Source: Streptomyces blattellae (GTDB taxonomy: Bacteria > Actinomycetota > Actinomycetes > Streptomycetales > Streptomycetaceae). From it: 64,000 nt of DNA. Shown in pieces: positions 1 to 12,326 of this stretch. Numbering within the stretch: position 1 is the stretch's first letter; each line of letters opens with the position of its first letter. The notes under the pieces were generated by a model. The model made no database searches and had not been told where the DNA came from. It worked only from the letters and a program-made list of their open reading frames with translations. The DNA is taken from NCBI RefSeq assembly GCF_009709555.1, contig NZ_WJBG01000117.1, positions 124,001-188,000 of the forward strand, given 5' to 3'. The position numbers and the translations under genes are program-made.

Positions 1-475
1 CGATGTTGCCGACGCCTGCCTCGCGGGGGTCGACATGGCCGTAGTGCAACCTCGCCACCAGCCATTTCTCCGCCAGGAAGATCCTGTGCAGCGGCAGCGC
101 CTCCGACTGGAGCTCCGGGATCCAGCGCGGGTTCGTCATCAGGTCCGGCACCAGGTGCTCGGCGATCGCGTACGCGTCCAGGTGGTCGCGGACCTGGGCG
201 TACACCCGTACCAGCGCGTGGGTCAGCAGGGTGTCGTCGGTGACGTGTCCGTCGCCCTTGTGGTACGGGGCGATGGGGCGGGCGGTGCGCCAGGCGTCGC
301 CGTTCCAGGGGCCGACGATGCCGTGGACGCGTCCGCCGTGACGTTCGAGGATCTGGGCGGGGGAGTAGCCCTCGACGGGGCCGCCGAGTGCGTCGCCGAC
401 GGCCGCTCCGACCAGGGCGCCGGTGATCCGCTCCGGCAGGGTGATCGCTGAGGTTTCTTCTCCTTTGGGCGTCAT
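1..475 (-). CDS. ADP-ribosylglycohydrolase family protein (C-terminus outside window)
   Basis: Partial gene: the ATG at 475 is in the window and the reading frame stays open to base 1. The translated start contains GALVGAAVGDALGGPVEG followed by HVTDDTLLTHALV. These are the first two conserved blocks of the DraG/ADP-ribosylglycohydrolase fold; the TDD residues bind metal ions. Family members remove ADP-ribose from proteins or small molecules in the cytoplasm, but the substrate here is unknown. It begins 8 bp after the stop of the next paralogue (484-1599) on the same strand, so it is the third gene of a three-paralogue operon. The metal motif is intact, so it is probably an active member. Confidence 0.9.
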   Translation of the reverse strand, partial: MTPKGEETSAITLPERITGALVGAAVGDALGGPVEGYSPAQILERHGGRVHGIVGPWNGDAWRTARPIAPYHKGDGHVTDDTLLTHALVRVYAQVRDHLDAYAIAEHLVPDLMTNPRWIPELQSEALPLHRIFLAEKWLVARLHYGHVDPREAGVGNI

Positions 476-483
476 GCCCCGAA

Positions 484-1599
484 TCATCCTCCCGGTGGGG
501 CCGGTTGTGCGGCTTCCAGGAGTTCGGCGAGTTCCACCAGGTCGGTGCCGGTCAGGCGGGGCAGGACGCAGCCGGAGAGGGTGCGGCAGGTGTCCCGCCA
601 GGCCGCCGGGATCGCCGCGCCGCCGCCCAGCGCTCCGGTCAGGGCACCGACGAGGGCCGGGGCCGAGTCCGCGACCCGGGACAGACAGGCCGCCGCGGGG
701 ACCGCCTCGGCGATCCGGCCGTGCGCCGCGGTCGCCAGGGCCAGGGCGACCGGGACCGTCTCGGCGGCGGCGATGCCGTAGCTGTAGACGTGGTCGACGA
801 TCTGGTGCTCCAGGAGCGGGATCAGCGCGAAGGCGCTCTCGGCGTCGGCCGCCAGCTTCAGCGCATGGCGGGCGTTGCGGCCGACCTCGGTGGACTCGGG
901 GAGTTCCGCGAGGGCCACCCGCGCACAAGCCTCGACCTCCGCTCCCACCAGCGCCAGCGACAGTGCCGCCGCCATCGCCCGGGCGCCGTGCACTCCGTCG
1001 CCGTCCTGGGTGTAGCGGGCGTCGAACTCGGCGAGCGAGGCGGCGAGTTCGGGGGCGCCGGGGTGGGCCACGGCCAGCACACAGGCCCGTACGCACGCCG
1101 CGTCGTCGAAGTAGTGCGGGTTGTCGTGGCCGGTGGCGGGCGGGCGCAGTCCGGTGGCCAGGTTGCCGAGCCCCGCCCGGACCGAGATACGGGCGCGCAG
1201 CGGGAGTACCGCCGACTCGATCTCGGGGGCGCGTTCGGCCGCCGCGGCGACCTCGCTCGCGACCGCGTTCCAGGTCAGATCGATGGCGGCCCGCGTACGG
1301 CGCTCCCGGCTCAGGTCGCCCAGTGCGCTGTCGTCCCCGGCCCGCAGCACGGCCTCCGCCGCGAACACCGCCCACTCCGCGTCGTCGGACGGGCCGAGGC
1401 GGAGGGGTTCCGGGGGCTGGTTCAGCGCGATCGGCACGGGGAGCGTGGTCGTGGCGTTCTGCTCCGCGAAGGTGTCCAGTTCGCGCGTCAGGCGGCGGGT
1501 CCACTCGGGCATCCGGGCCGCTCGGTGCCGGGCGGCCGGCCAACCGGCGGCATCCCCCGCGGCCAGCCCCAGCAACAGCCCCTCCACCCGCCGGGTCAC
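484..1599 (-). CDS. ADP-ribosylglycohydrolase family protein, divergent metal site
   Basis: A 371-residue cytoplasmic protein with the fold signature of ADP-ribosylglycohydrolases: LLLGLAAGDAAG near the N-terminus, GPSDDAEWAVFAAE around residue 70, and a C-terminal block VADSAPALVGALTGAL. In active family members the second block reads TDDT and the last contains DTD(T/S). Here they read SDDA and VADS, so at least one metal-binding Asp and one Thr are replaced. It is a paralogue of both neighbours. Its GTG start overlaps the stop of 1596-2741 as GTGA, showing translational coupling. It may be a non-catalytic or substrate-shifted member of the trio; that is inference. Confidence 0.85.
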   Translation of the reverse strand: MTRRVEGLLLGLAAGDAAGWPAARHRAARMPEWTRRLTRELDTFAEQNATTTLPVPIALNQPPEPLRLGPSDDAEWAVFAAEAVLRAGDDSALGDLSRERRTRAAIDLTWNAVASEVAAAAERAPEIESAVLPLRARISVRAGLGNLATGLRPPATGHDNPHYFDDAACVRACVLAVAHPGAPELAASLAEFDARYTQDGDGVHGARAMAAALSLALVGAEVEACARVALAELPESTEVGRNARHALKLAADAESAFALIPLLEHQIVDHVYSYGIAAAETVPVALALATAAHGRIAEAVPAAACLSRVADSAPALVGALTGALGGGAAIPAAWRDTCRTLSGCVLPRLTGTDLVELAELLEAAQPAPPGG

Positions 1600-2741
1600 G
1601 GCCGCACCTCGTCCTCGTCGGCGGTCAGGACATAGAGGGCCACCGGGTCGGACTCCGCCCGCCCCTCAAGTCGTACGAGAGCATCCGGTCGTACGACACC
1701 GTCCGGTGCTACGAGATCGTCCTGCCGTACGGCTGCCTCCGCGTCCTCTTCCGCCGTCAGCAGGTCCGCCACGTCCAGCACATGGTGGCCTCTCATCGAC
1801 GGCAGGCAGCTGCCGCGGGCCGGGCCGATGGCCGCTGCCCAGTCGGAGGGGATGGCGGACGCGCCCCGGGTCGCGCCGGCGAGTGCGCCCGCGACGGCTG
1901 CCGTGGTGTCTGCGTCGCGGCCCATGTTCACGGCGGTCAGTACGGCCTGGACGAAGTCGCCGTCGGCGGCGGCGTAGGCGCCGAAGGCGAGGGCGACGGC
2001 TTCGGGGGCGAGGTCGGTCCAGGGGTAGCCGCCGATGACGACCGCGGAGCGGACGGCGCGTTCGCCGCGGTGGGCGACGGCGACGGCGCGGCGCAGGGAG
2101 CGGGCCGTCCAGGAGTCGTCCGGGACGACGGCCAGGGCGGACGCGACCACCGCGATCGCCGGGGCGCCCGCCATCGCCGCCGCCACCCCGGCCGCGACCG
2201 CCTGGCCGCCGTAGATGCCCTCGCCGTCATGGCTCACCGAGCCGTCGATGGCCACCAGGCGGGCCGCTTCGGCCGGCCGGCCCGCGGCGAAGACGCCGAA
2301 GGGGGCCGCGCGCATGGCGAGGCCGTCGCTCCAGGCGTGGCGGTGCTGGGCGGAGATGGGGGCGGCGAGGCCGCGGCGGAGGTTTTCCAGGGTGCCGCGT
2401 TCGCTGAAGCCGGCGCCGCGGAACGGGCCCTCGTCGCTGTCGGCGATCCACTTGTGCCAGGCCGTCTCCACATGGGCCGGGGTGAGGGCGCTGCCGTGGC
2501 GGGCCAGCAGCAGGCCGGAGAAGATCGCGTACTCCGTGTCGTCCGTGCCGGCCGGCTTCTCGGCCACGTAACCGGTGATACGGCCCCAGCGGGCGCGGAT
2601 CTCGGAGGGCTTCATGTTCTCGGCGGGGGCTCCGAGGGCGTCGCCGACGGCGAGGCCGAGCAGCGCGCCGCGTGCCCGGTCGCGGAGTTCGGCGGCGTTC
2701 CCGGGCGCCGGGGCCGAGGGAACGCAGGCGATCGATGCCAT
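1596..2741 (-). CDS. ADP-ribosylglycohydrolase family protein, first gene of the trio
   Basis: A 381-residue protein starting at ATG 2741 behind a strong GGAGGAGAGG ribosome site. It has all family blocks: GALLGLAVGDALGAP at about residue 25, GTDDTEYAIFSGLLLA at about 65, and MGRDADTTAAVAGALAGA near residue 290. The Asp and Thr residues that hold the two metal ions are present, so hydrolysis of an ADP-ribosyl bond is likely; the target is unknown. The C-terminal tail (about residues 345-370) is built from degenerate short repeats (QDDLVAPDGVVRPDALVRLE), unusual for the family. It is the promoter-proximal gene of a three-gene operon. Confidence 0.9.
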   Translation of the reverse strand: MASIACVPSAPAPGNAAELRDRARGALLGLAVGDALGAPAENMKPSEIRARWGRITGYVAEKPAGTDDTEYAIFSGLLLARHGSALTPAHVETAWHKWIADSDEGPFRGAGFSERGTLENLRRGLAAPISAQHRHAWSDGLAMRAAPFGVFAAGRPAEAARLVAIDGSVSHDGEGIYGGQAVAAGVAAAMAGAPAIAVVASALAVVPDDSWTARSLRRAVAVAHRGERAVRSAVVIGGYPWTDLAPEAVALAFGAYAAADGDFVQAVLTAVNMGRDADTTAAVAGALAGATRGASAIPSDWAAAIGPARGSCLPSMRGHHVLDVADLLTAEEDAEAAVRQDDLVAPDGVVRPDALVRLEGRAESDPVALYVLTADEDEVRP

Positions 2742-2974
2742 AGGGGGCCTCTCCTCCGGGGGCTCCTCCCAGGGCGCGGAGCCCTTTGCTGATGTGTCCC
2801 ACCGGAGGGGGCCGGGAGAGCGTCGGGTGCCCCAGTGTCACCCGGTCGACATCTGTGCGGGATTCGCATCGAATGAGCGCTCGATGGTGAAGCCGCAGGT
2901 TAGTGAGGGTTTCCTTGCTGGCGAGAGGGGAATCGGAGGCGTAAATTTTGTGTCGTCAAAGAGTGGAATTAGTC

Positions 2975-2993
2975 TAAACTTAGCCTTACCATA
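2975..2993 (+). promoter_or_regulatory. IdeR/DmdR-type iron box upstream of the VIT1-family gene
   Basis: The 19 bases TAAACTTAGCCTTACCATA match 16 of 19 positions of the actinobacterial iron-regulator consensus TWAGGTWAGSCTWACCTWA, including an unbroken 11-base core TTAGCCTTACC. The site lies 18 to 36 bp before the ATG of the metal transporter at 3011, where it would overlap a promoter or early leader. A second partial half-site, AGGTTAG, lies at 2897-2903. The rest of the 269-bp gap (2742-3010) holds the divergent promoters and no gene. The site is seen in sequence; binding is inferred. Confidence 0.65.
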
Positions 2994-3010
2994 GCTCTGG
3001 GGGGCCCGGC

Positions 3011-3742
3011 ATGGCCATCATCGGAACCGAAGCGGCGCTCCATGCGGCGCACCGCGACAACCACACCCACCGGGATGTGAACGGCGGCTGGCTGCGCCCC
3101 GCCGTCTTCGGTGCGATGGACGGCCTGGTCTCCAACCTCGCCCTGATGACCGGTGTGGCGGGCGGCGCGGCCGGTCAGCGGACCGTCGCCATCGCCGGTC
3201 TCGCGGGTCTCGCCGCCGGCGCCTTCTCCATGGCTGCCGGTGAGTACACCTCCGTCGCCTCGCAGCGCGAACTCGTCGAGGCGGAACTGGACGTGGAGCG
3301 GCGGGAACTGCGCAAGCACCCCGAGGACGAGGAGGCCGAACTCGCGGCGCTCTATGAAGCGCGCGGGGTCGAGCCCCGGCTGGCGCGGGAAGTGGCGGGG
3401 CAGCTCTCGCGCGATCCCGAGCAGGCCCTGGAGATCCACGCCCGCGAGGAACTGGGCGTCGACCCCGGTGATCTGCCGTCGCCGCCGGTCGCCGCCGTCT
3501 CGTCGTTCGGCTCCTTCGCGCTGGGAGCCCTGCTGCCCGTACTGCCGTATCTGCTCGGTGCGAGCGCGCTGTGGCCGGCTGTGCTGCTCGCGCTGGCCGG
3601 GCTGTTCGCGTGCGGTGCCGTGGTGGCCAAGGTGACGGCGCGAACCTGGTGGTTCAGCGGCCTCAGGCAGCTCGCGCTCGGTGGTGCGGCGGCCGGTGTG
3701 ACGTACGCCCTGGGCAGCCTGCTGGGAACCGCCGTAGGATGA
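3011..3742 (+). CDS. VIT1/CCC1 family iron/manganese transporter
   Basis: A 243-residue membrane protein of the vacuolar iron transporter family. Diagnostic segments are FGAMDGLVSNLALMTGVAGG in the first membrane helix (about residues 34-53) and GAFSMAAGEYTSVASQRE (about 74-91). An acidic cytoplasmic region (about residues 95-150, rich in Glu with EEAELAALYE) follows, then three hydrophobic segments to the C-terminus. Family members move Fe2+ or Mn2+ out of the cytoplasm or into a store. The iron box just upstream (2975-2993) supports iron as the signal. It is a monocistronic gene, divergent from the ADP-ribosylglycohydrolase operon. Confidence 0.9.
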   Translation: MAIIGTEAALHAAHRDNHTHRDVNGGWLRPAVFGAMDGLVSNLALMTGVAGGAAGQRTVAIAGLAGLAAGAFSMAAGEYTSVASQRELVEAELDVERRELRKHPEDEEAELAALYEARGVEPRLAREVAGQLSRDPEQALEIHAREELGVDPGDLPSPPVAAVSSFGSFALGALLPVLPYLLGASALWPAVLLALAGLFACGAVVAKVTARTWWFSGLRQLALGGAAAGVTYALGSLLGTAVG

Positions 3743-3780
3743 ATGGACTCGCACTTATGCGTGGGACCGTATAAGTAGCC

Positions 3781-3807
3781 GTTACTCGCTGGTTTCGATT
3801 GCTTAAC
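3781..3807 (-). promoter_or_regulatory. Candidate GlnR box upstream of gltB
   Basis: On the plus strand the sequence reads GTTAC-n6-GTTTC-n6-TTAAC. On the minus strand this is GTTAA-n6-GAAAC-n6-GTAAC, three consecutive elements of the actinobacterial GlnR consensus (gTnAc-n6-GaAAc-n6-gTnAc), with one mismatch in 15 motif positions. It lies about 305 bp before the gltB start and 40 bp after the transporter stop. Glutamate synthase is a central nitrogen-assimilation enzyme, so nitrogen control by GlnR would make sense, but the distance is long and the orientation is reversed. Confidence 0.45.
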
Positions 3808-4027
3808 CACCGGGCATGAGCCGTAAGCGCTGTGGGCAATGAGGCCTGCCGCGTACCCGCGGGGTCGGCGACGACGCAGCCCCTGGCCCCTCGGACCGGC
3901 GGGCATCGATCTGTCCGCTTTGGTCCCCATCGCTTCCGCCGCCGTGCGCGGTACCCCCGCCGCGACCGCGGCGTCCGCATGTTGGACCGGCTTATCCGGT
4001 TCCCGAGAACCGCTCCATCATGTAACC

Positions 4028-4043
4028 TGCACGAAATTTTGCA
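4028..4043. promoter_or_regulatory. AT-rich palindrome TGCA-n8-TGCA in the gltB leader
   Basis: TGCACGAAATTTTGCA stands out as an AT-rich near-palindrome in very GC-rich DNA, about 70 bp before the gltB ATG. A short hairpin (CGGTTC, loop CCGA, GAACCG) lies just upstream at 3997-4012. The position fits an operator or promoter element. I do not recognise the binding protein. Apart from this and the GlnR-like box, the 369-bp gap 3743-4111 shows no gene. Confidence 0.3.
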
Positions 4044-4111
4044 CTCACGCAGAGGGCCAGCGTCGTCCCTCGGCACCTGCATATGCCAAGTTGACGACGA
4101 CGGGAGAGCCG

Positions 4112-8705
<4,594 letters not shown>

Positions 8706-8713
<8 letters not shown>

Positions 8714-10169
8714 TCCCAAGGGCTTTCTCAACCACGGCCGCGAGGTCGCCACGTCCCGCCCGGTCGACGTCCGCCTGAAGGACTGGAACGAGGTCTACGT
8801 CCCCGGCTCCCTGCTGCCGATCATCAGCAAGCAGGCGAGCCGCTGCATGGACTGCGGCATCCCGTTCTGCCACAACGGCTGTCCGCTGGGGAACCTGATC
8901 CCCGAGTGGAACGACTACGCCTACCGCGAGGACTGGGCCGCCGCGTCCGAGCGCCTGCACGCCACGAACAACTTCCCGGAGTTCACCGGCCGTCTGTGCC
9001 CGGCCCCGTGCGAGTCGGCGTGCGTGCTCGGCATCAACCAGCCCGCCGTCACCATCAAGAACGTCGAAGTCTCGATCATCGACAAGGCGTGGGAAACCGG
9101 TGACGTCGCCCCGCAGGCGCCGGAGCGACTGTCCGGCAAGACGGTCGCGGTCATCGGGTCCGGCCCCGCCGGTCTCGCCGCCGCCCAGCAGCTCACCCGG
9201 GCCGGCCACACCGTCGCCGTCTACGAGCGCGCGGACCGCATCGGCGGCCTCCTGCGCTACGGCATCCCCGAGTTCAAGATGGAGAAGCGGCACATCAACC
9301 GCCGTATCGAGCAGATGCGCGCGGAGGGCACCCGCTTCCGTACCGGCATCGAGATCGGCCGCGACCTCAAGGCGACCGACCTGAAGAAGCGGTACGACGC
9401 CGTCGTCATCGCCGCCGGTGCGACGACCGCGCGTGACCTCCCGGTCCCCGGCCGCGAACTCAAGGGCATCCACCAGGCCATGGAGTACCTGCCGCTGGCC
9501 AACAAGGTCCAGGAGGGCGACTTCGTGACGCCCCCCATCTCCGCCGAGGGCAAGCACGTCGTGGTCATCGGCGGTGGCGACACCGGCGCCGACTGCGTGG
9601 GCACCGCCCACCGCCAGGGCGCGGCCTCCGTGACGCAGCTGGAGATCATGCCCCGCCCGAACGACGAGCGGAACGCGGTCGCCCAGCCCTGGCCGACCTT
9701 CCCGATGCTGTACAAGGTCACGTCCGCGCATGAGGAGGGCGGCGAGCGGGTCTACTCCGTCTCCACCACCCACTTCGAGGGCGACGAGGACGGCAACGTC
9801 CAGTGGCTGCACCTCACCGAGGTCGAGTTCATCGACGGCAAGCTGACCCCGAAGCCGGGCACGGAGCGCAAGATCCCCGCCCAGCTGGTGACGCTGGCGA
9901 TGGGCTTCACGGGCACCGACCGGGAGAACGGCCTGGTCGAGCAGTTCGGCCTGGATCTCGACGAGCGCGGCAACATCGCCCGCGACGGCGACTTCCAGAC
10001 CAACGTCCCCGGTGTCTTCGTCGCCGGTGACGCGGGCCGCGGTCAGTCGCTGATCGTCTGGGCGATCGCGGAGGGCCGCTCGGCTGCCCGCGGGTGCGAC
10101 CGCTTCCTGACCGGCGCGAGCGACCTGCCGGCGCCGATCCGGCCGACGGACCGCTCGCTGATGGTGTGA
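8706..10169 (+). CDS. gltD: Glutamate synthase (NADPH), small subunit
   Basis: A 487-residue beta subunit that passes electrons from NADPH to GltB. The N-terminus has the cysteine clusters for two 4Fe-4S centres ([17 protein letters not shown] at about 43-59, then [13 protein letters not shown] at about 98). Next come the FAD-binding [13 protein letters not shown] (about 154) and the NADPH-binding GGGDTGADC (about 290). The second FAD contact, [14 protein letters not shown], is near the end. It is co-translated with gltB through an 8-bp overlap. The TGA stop is also the first three bases of a 16/17-bp tandem array that fills the 3' flank, so the end of the gene abuts unstable DNA. Confidence 0.97.
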
Positions 10170-10310
10170 CAGCCCGGCTGGTCTGACAGCCCGGCTGGTC
10201 TGGCAGGCCGGCTGGTCTGGCAGTCGGCTGGTCTGGCAGTCGGCTGGTCTGGCAGTCGGCTGGTCTGACAGGCCGGCTGGTCTGGCAGTCGGCTGGTCTG
10301 GCAGCCCGGC
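10167..10310. repeat. Tandem repeat, 16/17-bp unit, about 8.7 copies
   Basis: Eight full copies and one partial copy of TGRCAGNCCGGCTGGTC (17 bp) or TGGCAGTCGGCTGGTC (16 bp) run head to tail. The first unit begins with the gltD stop codon TGA. Copies at 10167, 10184, 10201 and 10266 are 17 bp; copies at 10218, 10234, 10250 and 10283 are 16 bp; the partial copy is 10299-10310. The two lengths mean the array cannot keep one reading frame, and no gene spans it. There are no unique spacers, so it is not a CRISPR. Confidence 0.95.
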
Positions 10311-10320
10311 GAAAAGACGT

Positions 10321-10421
10321 CCCGTACAACGGCGTACGGGCGGGGTCATCCGGGGGACACTCCCGGATCCCCGCAGGCGGCGCCTGCCCCTTGTCCCCGA
10401 CCGGACGAACGGGCAGGCGCC
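10321..10421 (+). terminator. Cluster of three hairpins after gltBD
   Basis: Three inverted repeats follow the tandem array: CCCGTAC/GTACGGG with a 6-base loop (10321-10340), ATCCGGG/CCCGGAT with a 7-base loop (10348-10368), and GGCGCCTGCCC/GGGCAGGCGCC with a 21-base loop (10379-10421). No T-run follows, which is usual for Streptomyces terminators. They probably end the gltBD transcript. The remaining 10422-10670 carries no convincing gene before the b subunit. Confidence 0.6.
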
Positions 10422-10670
10422 GTCGCACGTCCTCAGCCGTCGTCGCGGCCGTCGCCGTTCTCTTCCGGCCACACCTGGATGTGGTCCTCCGCCAGTACGC
10501 GGCCGGCAGCCGCAGGCGGCCCGCCCGAGTTCCCCGAGTGGCTGGTCGCGGCACGGGCGGAGGGGATCGCGCGACCGGCCTGAGCCACAGCCACCCGTCT
10601 GCTCGCACCGCTGGCTGCGCCGTGACCGCCGTGCCACGCTGAGTGAGATCCGACGGGGAGACGACGAGGC

Positions 10671-12326
10671 ATGGACGGCGCACGATCGGTGGACGAGGCG
10701 GCCGGGTCCGCACGCTCGCGCAGGCAGGCTCCCGGCAGGGGCGAGAAACTCGCCGACTGGGCCGACGGGCGGCTGGGGATCTACGGGCTGGCCAAGGCCC
10801 AGATGCGCAAGGTCTTCCCGGACCACCCGTCCTTCATGCTGGGCGAGATCGCGCTCTACAGCTTCATCGTGCTGATCCTGACGGGCGTCTACCTCACCCT
10901 GTTCTTCGAGCCGAGCATGGTCGAGGTCGAGTACCACGGCTCGTACGAACCGCTCAACGGCGTCCTGATGACCCGGGCGTTCGAGTCCACGCTCGAACTC
11001 AGCTTCGATGTGCGCGGCGGACTGCTGATCCGGCAGATCCACCACTGGGCGGCGCTGGTGTTCGTCATCGCCATGCTCGTGCACATGATGCGGATCTTCT
11101 TCACCGGCGCGTTCCGCAAGCCGCGCGAGCTCAACTGGGTCTTTGGCTGGACCCTGCTGATGCTCGGCATCATCACCGGCCTGACCGGCTACTCCCTCCC
11201 TGACGACCTGCTCTCCGGCACCGGCATCCGCTTCGCCCAGGGCGCGATCCTGTCCGTCCCGGTCGTCGGGACGTACCTGTCGTTCTTCCTCTTCGGCGGG
11301 GAGTTCCCCGGGCACGACATCATCTCGCGCCTGTTCCCGATCCATGTCCTGCTGCTGCCCGGGATCATGCTGGGGCTGGTGGCCGCCCATCTGATCCTGG
11401 TCTTCTACCACAAGCACACGCAGTATCCCGGCCCCGGCCGCGACAATAAGACGGTGGTCGGCATGCCCTTCCTGCCGGTCTACATGGCGAAGGCGGGCGG
11501 CTTCTTCTTCCTCGTCTTCGGCGTGCTGACGATGCTGGGTGGCATCGCCAGCATCAACCCCGTATGGGCCTTCGGCCCCTACCGCCCCGATCTGGTGACC
11601 ACCGGCGCCCAGCCCGACTGGTATCTCGGCTTCTCCGAGGGGCTGATCCGGGTGATGCCCGGATGGGAGATCAACCTCTGGGGACACACGCTCGTGCTGG
11701 GAGTGTTCATCCCCTTCGCGCTGTTCCCGCTGGTCATGGTCGCCATCGGCGTGTACCCCTTCGTCGAGGCATGGGTCACCGGCGACAGGCGCGAGCACCA
11801 CATCCTGGACCGGCCGCGCAACATGCCCGTGCGAACCGGCCTCGGCGTGGCCTGGCTCAGCCTCTACGTGGTGCTGCTGATCGGCGGCGGCAACGACATC
11901 GTCGCCACCCATCTGCATCTGTCCATCAACGACATCACCTGGTTCGTGCGGATCGCCGTCTTCGTGGTGCCGGTCCTGGCCTTCAGCATCACCAAGCGGA
12001 TCTGTCTCGGCCTTCAGCGCCGCGACCGGAACAAGGTGCTGCACGGCAGGGAGACGGGCACGGTCAAGCGGCTGCCGAACGGCGAGTACATCGAGGTCCA
12101 CGAACCCGCCTCGCAGGAGCAGCTGTTCACCCTCACCCAGCACGAGCAGTACCCGCCGTACGAACTCGGGCCGCTGGTCGACGCGGGCGGTGTCCGCCGT
12201 CGGGTCAAGCGGTCCGAGCGGTTGCGGGCCCGGCTGTCGCGGGCCATGTTCGGGCCCGGGAAGCGGATCGAGAAGCCGACGGTGGAGGAGTACCGGGAGG
12301 TCACCAGCGGCGACCACCACCACTGA
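10671..12326 (+). CDS. QcrB-type cytochrome b subunit (orphan paralogue)
   Basis: A 551-residue integral membrane protein matching the actinobacterial menaquinol-cytochrome c reductase b subunit. Haem-ligand histidines sit in helix B (IHHWAALVFVIAMLVHMMRI) and helix D (PIHVLLLPGIMLGLVAAHLI). The quinol-oxidation motif appears as PDWY, the actinobacterial form of PEWY. About eight to nine membrane spans are visible, plus a charged C-terminal tail of about 140 residues ending in three histidines. No qcrA or qcrC is next to it, so this is not the standard qcrCAB operon. It may be a second b subunit that pairs with the main complex. It overlaps the convergent gene at 12301 by 26 bp. Confidence 0.88.
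   Translation: MDGARSVDEAAGSARSRRQAPGRGEKLADWADGRLGIYGLAKAQMRKVFPDHPSFMLGEIALYSFIVLILTGVYLTLFFEPSMVEVEYHGSYEPLNGVLMTRAFESTLELSFDVRGGLLIRQIHHWAALVFVIAMLVHMMRIFFTGAFRKPRELNWVFGWTLLMLGIITGLTGYSLPDDLLSGTGIRFAQGAILSVPVVGTYLSFFLFGGEFPGHDIISRLFPIHVLLLPGIMLGLVAAHLILVFYHKHTQYPGPGRDNKTVVGMPFLPVYMAKAGGFFFLVFGVLTMLGGIASINPVWAFGPYRPDLVTTGAQPDWYLGFSEGLIRVMPGWEINLWGHTLVLGVFIPFALFPLVMVAIGVYPFVEAWVTGDRREHHILDRPRNMPVRTGLGVAWLSLYVVLLIGGGNDIVATHLHLSINDITWFVRIAVFVVPVLAFSITKRICLGLQRRDRNKVLHGRETGTVKRLPNGEYIEVHEPASQEQLFTLTQHEQYPPYELGPLVDAGGVRRRVKRSERLRARLSRAMFGPGKRIEKPTVEEYREVTSGDHHH

Noticed and set aside
3839..4111. N-terminal extension of GltB
   Set aside because: The frame is open upstream of 4112, but the conserved Cys39 maturation site, the ribosome site GGGAGA and loss of similarity upstream support ATG 4112.
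10167..10310. Possible CRISPR array
   Set aside because: Units are contiguous with no unique spacers and there are no cas genes. It is a plain tandem repeat.
10433..10672. A 79-codon minus-strand open frame starting opposite the QcrB start
   Set aside because: No ribosome site, no recognisable domain, and it runs through the divergent leader of the b subunit. The open frame is expected by chance at this GC content.
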